DNA from: Acidobacteria bacterium 28-9 | GTDB taxonomy: Bacteria; Acidobacteriota; Blastocatellia; Pyrinomonadales; Pyrinomonadaceae | Reading direction: 5' to 3' | Length of the DNA: 60,813 bases | Assembly (NCBI GenBank): GCA_002050355.1 | Contig: MWYY01000042.1 | Coordinates: forward strand, 1 to 60,813 | In this document: positions 56,832 to 60,813 of the stretch, in pieces | How the letters are laid out: every line of letters starts with the position of its first letter | Position numbering within the stretch: position 1 is the stretch's first letter | The notes under the pieces: generated by a model | What the model saw: only the letters and a program-made list of their open reading frames with translations | Told to the model about the DNA's origin: nothing | The model's database searches: none | Program-made: the position numbers and the translations under genes

Positions 56832-56978
56832 AATTTTACGGAAACGACCCAGCAACAGTTGATTCTGTGCATCTTCGGCAGATGTTTTTAAGTTTTTAAC
56901 ACAATCTGGCGAAAGCAACAAGACTCACCAACTCAAAATTCAAGTTTTACTCAAGTCTGTTGTCTTATATTGAAATCT

Positions 56979-57785
56979 ATGATGACTTTCGGTACATATG
57001 ATTCAAGCGAATGGCGTGAAACGAGTAATAGCTTTGAATACGTTTCCTCCAAACCTACAATCAAAACCCCAACCGATTCGGTAAAACTGTTTGCCGATAA
57101 GATGTGCATTCCGCAAAATTCGGCGGGAATCAATCGTCCCCGACTAATCGCGCACTTGGAAAAATCTCTTGAGCAATTTTCGGCAACGCTCGTGACGGGG
57201 CGCACCGGAACAGGAAAAACTACGCTGGCAGCAGATTTTGCGCGTCAGACCAGTTATGATGTTGCCTGGTATAAAGCGGAGACGACCGACTCTGACTGGA
57301 AAGTTTTCCTGAGTTATTTTGCCGAAAGTTTGCGGCAATCCAGACTTGATTGCCAGCCGTCAGAAGTTTTCAGTTTAGAACAAAACGACGAAACTGAAGG
57401 TTTATCGGTTACCGAATCTTTAGCCGCACAATTCGCCGCGCTCGAAAATGAAAAACCCCTTCTGATCGTCATCGACGATTTACACTCGGTTTTTGATGCT
57501 GAGTGGTTTGCCGAATTTTTTAACGCCTTGTTGTCTTTGCGGACTGAAAATATTCAATTGCTGCTCCTTGTCCGCACTGCGCCACCATTTCCGCTCTGGC
57601 GACTTCGTTCAAAACAAGTTTTAGGAGTGATGGACGAAAAATTATTGGCTTTTAACCCGGAAGAAACAATCGAGTTTTTTGCCAAATTTGGATTAGGCGC
57701 AAAAGCGGCGCTGGCAGCGAATAAATTGGCTTATGGCAGAATCGGCAAATTAAAACAAATTGCTGAGGAAAGGTCTGTCGAATAA
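56979..57785 (+). CDS. Solitary MalT-type P-loop NTPase domain protein
   Basis: 268 residues from ATG 56979 (an in-frame TTG is at 56970). After an N-terminal leader (to about 47), the NTPase domain has Walker A GRTGTGKTTLAAD (about 75-87) and Walker B LLIVIDDLHSV (about 160). The sensor-like LLLLVRTAPPFPLWRLR resembles the MalT/LuxR ATPase. There is no TPR or DNA-binding domain. It may be a truncated copy of the neighbouring regulator or a trimmed partner subunit. It precedes the full regulator by 120 bp on the same strand. Confidence 0.82.
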   Translation: MMTFGTYDSSEWRETSNSFEYVSSKPTIKTPTDSVKLFADKMCIPQNSAGINRPRLIAHLEKSLEQFSATLVTGRTGTGKTTLAADFARQTSYDVAWYKAETTDSDWKVFLSYFAESLRQSRLDCQPSEVFSLEQNDETEGLSVTESLAAQFAALENEKPLLIVIDDLHSVFDAEWFAEFFNALLSLRTENIQLLLLVRTAPPFPLWRLRSKQVLGVMDEKLLAFNPEETIEFFAKFGLGAKAALAANKLAYGRIGKLKQIAEERSVE

Positions 57786-57905
57786 AAGCTTTTGCAGAGT
57801 CAACAAGTTATTTGTTAAAATTTATAAACTCGATAGAATTAAGAAACTCATTGATAATAAATCGCCGAACACACAGAAACGAAAGATATTTTGTTGGGAA
57901 GGTTG

Positions 57906-60813
57906 ATGGACAGAGCGAATTTTTTTCTGCGGACAAAACTTTTGCCGCCGCGTCATGTGCCGGAAATTCTACCCCGCCCGCGCTTGACCCAAAAATTGCA
58001 AGCCAACCTCGATTTGCCGGTAACACTGGTAATGGCTGATGCCGGTTGCGGAAAAACCACTTTGGTCGCGGAATTTCTTCATCAACAACAGCGCCAAACC
58101 GTCTGGTACCAACTTGACCATACCGACGCCGACCCTTTTGTTTTCCTTGGTTATATCTGCCACGGCATCAAACAATTTTCCAAAAATTTCGGTGAAACTT
58201 TCCTGCCTTATTTAAATGAAGCAACCGATGATTTACTGGCTCACCCGGAACGCGCTATTGATTTATTGCTCAATGAAATCCTAGAAAATATCGAACAGCC
58301 CTTTATTTTAATTCTTGACGATTATCATCACATCGGACACGACACAATTGTCCACCAAATGGTTGATCGTCTCCTGCAGTATTCATCCGATATGCTGCAT
58401 TTGATAATTACGACGCGCGATTTGCCGCCGCTCGCGATTATGCGCCTGCGTTCTAAATCCACGGCGCTGATAATTCGCCGCGAAGATTTACTTTTTACCG
58501 ACGACGAAGTGCGCGAACTTTTTCGCACAACGTTAAATCTTGAACTTGACGCCGAAGAAATCGCCGAGTATCGTGCCCGTACCAACGGTTGGATTACAGC
58601 TTTGCAGCTGGTGCGGCAACTTACGGAACAGGAACTCGATTCGCATACCGGCACCTTCCATCCGCCGAATTTGCGCGAGATGCTTAAGCAATCTGAAAAA
58701 GACATCTTTGATTATTTTGCCGAAGAAGTTTTTTCGGGCGAACCGGCAGAAACCCAAAATCTCCTTCTTCATTTGAGCTTGTTAAATTCTCTGCCGCTTG
58801 ATGTGTGCAGCCGGCTTTTCCCTGAGATGCGATGCGCGGCGGTTCTGCCGACGCTTGTTCAAAGAAATGTTTTTTTAACAGTAGCGGGTGACCACATTAG
58901 CGAAGAGTACCGGCTTCATCCGCTTTTTCGTGATTTTCTCGCCAGGCGTCTGAGAACTGAACTCGGACGCGCCGCTATTGCCCGCGAGCGCAATCGAATC
59001 GCCGAATTTTTTCTTGAAGGGCAACATTGGGAAAAAGCTCTGCCGTATCTGCTCGAAGCAGAAAATTTTGAGCGGGCGGCACAGACTATTGCCGAACGTG
59101 GCAGTGAATGGATAGCCAGCGGTGCGATATCTGCACTTGGAACTTTTGCAGAGAAAATTCCCGATGCTTGTCTTAACGAATATCCGCGCACTCTTCTCTA
59201 TTGGGCGGAAGTTGCAAGGCTGCAGGGTGACGACGAAAAAGCTTCGGGTTTACTACATCGGACGGTTAATTTTCTGCACCAGTCTGCCGATACTGAAGGT
59301 GAAGCCGAAGCCCTGCACTCGCTCGCCAGCATCGCCCGGCGAAAAGGCAATAGCACCGAAGCATTGAATTTTCTTAAAAAAGCAGAAATTTTAGCCGCTG
59401 AAGATTCCGAGGTGCAAATGAAATGCGGGAATACGCGTGGGCTGTGCCTTATCGCGGGCGGGGCGTGGACTGAAGCGGAACAACAATTTCGCCTGGCACT
59501 GGCACTTGCTGAAAAACACTCGAACGAGCGGTATATTCGCCTAATTACGCATAATCTAGCGCTGCCGCCGGCTTTTCGTGGTGATTTCGGCGAAGCCCTG
59601 CGCTGGTTTAACCGAATTTTTCGGGCGGATAAACCCGAAGCGCAGTTGCCCCAAGAGGCAATCGGACATTTAAACGTCGCGCGGCTGCATCTTTACCGCG
59701 GTAAATTTCAAGAGACTGAAACGCATCTGGGAAAAGCTCTAGAGCTTTGTCAGCTGTATAATTTGAACGCGTTGCGCGGCGAGATTTTCGAATGTTACGC
59801 AAATTTTTATCGTGACAAAAAAGATTTTGCACGCGCCGATGAATATTACGAACGGGCGCGAAAATCTTATGAGGAATCCGGCATTGACCCGGGTGAGCGC
59901 GAGTTGGACGAAGAACTGGCGGTTCTTGCAATGCTGCGCGGCGATGCGGCAAAGGCGCGCAGTTTGCTCGAAAATTTGCTTGAAATTCGGCAGAAAAATA
60001 AAAATGAAATTGGCTGGCAAATTGTTCGATTAAACTTGTGCCGCGTTCGCCTGGAACAAAAGGAGTTTGCCGGTGTAACAGCCGAGCTTGAAGAAATCCG
60101 GGCTTTTTTTAACGCTCAAAATCTGTATTACTACGAAGCTTTGGCGACGCTTGTTCTCGCCCGCGCGCTCGTTTTAAACGGTGAGCGCAAAGAAATGCTA
60201 CTACACATTCAGAGAGCTTTAGATCTGGCTGCGCGCTTTGATTACGAATACTGGCTGCGTGAGGAAATCAAAAAAAATCCCGCTTTGTTTTCCGATGAGG
60301 AAATCCTTGAAAAACTGCCGCTCGATTTGCGTGAAAGCGTTGAAAAAAGTCGAAAGCCTATCTTGGAGAGTCCAAAAGACGAAACTGTCACAGATAGTCG
60401 AGAATCACAAATAGAAACCATCTCGGTCACCGATTCTCTACACTCAAATGCTCCGTTAGTTGATTTGAATCTCAAGCTGCTTGGTCACGTGGAGATTTAC
60501 CGCGATATTTCAAAGCCTTTTGCGTCCGATGCGTGGACAACCCGGCGCGCCCGCGATATCTTCTGCTTTATCGCCACGAGCCGCCACCGCCGCGTCGAAA
60601 AGGATACGCTGGTTGACGCTTTTTGGGGAGATGCGGAACTTTCGGTGATTGAGAAAAATTTTCACCCAACAATTTCGCTGATCCGCAAAGCTCTTAACAG
60701 CCGTCAGCCGTTCAAACAAAACTTTTTGTTGTTCCGTGAGGGCGCCTATCAACTTAATCCTGAACTTTCCTATTCAATTGACACTGAAGAGTTTAGTTAT
60801 TATATCGCCGAAG
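57906..60813 (+). CDS. Large MalT-like NTPase-TPR regulator with C-terminal winged helix (partial, runs off window)
   Basis: At least 969 codons, open to the window edge. Start ATG 57906 (TTG 57903 is possible), with GGAAGG before it. N-terminal motif RTKLLPPRHVPEILPRPRL and P-loop ADAGCGKTTL (about 45) belong to the MalT/STAND ATPase, with Walker B FILILDDYHHI (about 136). A helical arm and TPR-type repeats run from about 360 to 800. A Ser/Thr-rich linker (about 810-850) leads to an OmpR/SARP-type winged helix (TTRRARDIFCFIAT, DTLVDAFWGDAE). A BTAD-like segment may follow outside the window. The order NTPase-TPR-wHTH differs from LuxR-tailed MalT. Confidence 0.88.
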   Translation, partial: MDRANFFLRTKLLPPRHVPEILPRPRLTQKLQANLDLPVTLVMADAGCGKTTLVAEFLHQQQRQTVWYQLDHTDADPFVFLGYICHGIKQFSKNFGETFLPYLNEATDDLLAHPERAIDLLLNEILENIEQPFILILDDYHHIGHDTIVHQMVDRLLQYSSDMLHLIITTRDLPPLAIMRLRSKSTALIIRREDLLFTDDEVRELFRTTLNLELDAEEIAEYRARTNGWITALQLVRQLTEQELDSHTGTFHPPNLREMLKQSEKDIFDYFAEEVFSGEPAETQNLLLHLSLLNSLPLDVCSRLFPEMRCAAVLPTLVQRNVFLTVAGDHISEEYRLHPLFRDFLARRLRTELGRAAIARERNRIAEFFLEGQHWEKALPYLLEAENFERAAQTIAERGSEWIASGAISALGTFAEKIPDACLNEYPRTLLYWAEVARLQGDDEKASGLLHRTVNFLHQSADTEGEAEALHSLASIARRKGNSTEALNFLKKAEILAAEDSEVQMKCGNTRGLCLIAGGAWTEAEQQFRLALALAEKHSNERYIRLITHNLALPPAFRGDFGEALRWFNRIFRADKPEAQLPQEAIGHLNVARLHLYRGKFQETETHLGKALELCQLYNLNALRGEIFECYANFYRDKKDFARADEYYERARKSYEESGIDPGERELDEELAVLAMLRGDAAKARSLLENLLEIRQKNKNEIGWQIVRLNLCRVRLEQKEFAGVTAELEEIRAFFNAQNLYYYEALATLVLARALVLNGERKEMLLHIQRALDLAARFDYEYWLREEIKKNPALFSDEEILEKLPLDLRESVEKSRKPILESPKDETVTDSRESQIETISVTDSLHSNAPLVDLNLKLLGHVEIYRDISKPFASDAWTTRRARDIFCFIATSRHRRVEKDTLVDAFWGDAELSVIEKNFHPTISLIRKALNSRQPFKQNFLLFREGAYQLNPELSYSIDTEEFSYYIAE

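Noticed and set aside
56921-56921. Longer start for the OppA-like protein
   Set aside because: The upstream 30 codons precede the signal peptide and would bury the lipobox signal.

Overview
The window looks like a stretch of a chromosome from an Acidobacteriota bacterium, most likely class Blastocatellia. The basis is inference from gene content: an acidobacterial VWFA-related protein, several secreted FG-GAP/UnbV (CRTAC1-type) proteins, peptide-binding lipoproteins beside MalT-like regulators, a tpiA-secG pair, and a moderate-GC genome with weak Shine-Dalgarno sites. No rRNA, CRISPR array or phage is visible.

Layout. 1-4.1 kb: convergent secreted glycosidases (GH2 and GH127-like). 4.6-18.4 kb: four large exported FG-GAP/VCBS + ASPIC/UnbV proteins, interrupted by a nitrilase-family amidohydrolase and a NeuC-type epimerase/DegT aminotransferase pair. 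The last FG-GAP gene, which ends in a TlpA-like thioredoxin domain, is split by one in-frame TGA. That TGA is followed directly by a perfect 6-bp hairpin with a 5-nt loop at selenocysteine-insertion spacing, so it is a candidate new selenoprotein. 18.7-26 kb: housekeeping genes (tRNA-Leu, secG, tpiA, FAD oxidase, uvrB, purC, a Fis-like regulator, a MOSC protein). 26-28.3 kb: groES-groEL behind a CIRCE operator. 28.4-37.2 kb: a small acidic protein, a glycine-zipper exported protein, a CHASE histidine kinase, a tiny membrane protein and an NtrC-type regulator, tRNA-Arg, a VWA protein and a zinc-ribbon membrane protein.

37.3-43.5 kb: an NTR/TIMP-like secreted protein, a Ser/Thr kinase and a TPR protein, rearranged by three consecutive, apparently perfect tandem duplications (728, 1328 and 451 bp). 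These leave truncated extra gene pieces and frameshift the TPR gene. Either this is a recent duplication burst or untrimmed contig overlaps in the assembly; the geometry fits the second explanation well. 43.5-50.6 kb: an AttH/lipocalin-like protein, a PlsC acyltransferase, a saccharopine dehydrogenase-like protein, a secreted BNR-repeat protein and a lipoprotein.

50.6-51.5 kb is a graveyard: a frameshifted C-terminal relic of a type I restriction HsdR subunit and an internally deleted IS3-family element. Next comes a secreted subtilisin-like protease (51.8-54.7 kb) whose mature N-terminus carries an array of about 20 octapeptides with consensus GITFTGAD, then an inhibitor-like propeptide, the S8 catalytic domain and an SLH-like tail. 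The window ends with an OppA-like lipoprotein divergent from a solitary MalT-type ATPase and a large NTPase-TPR-winged-helix regulator that runs off the edge.

The two best leads are the TGA/hairpin in the FG-GAP-thioredoxin gene and the GITFTGAD protease.
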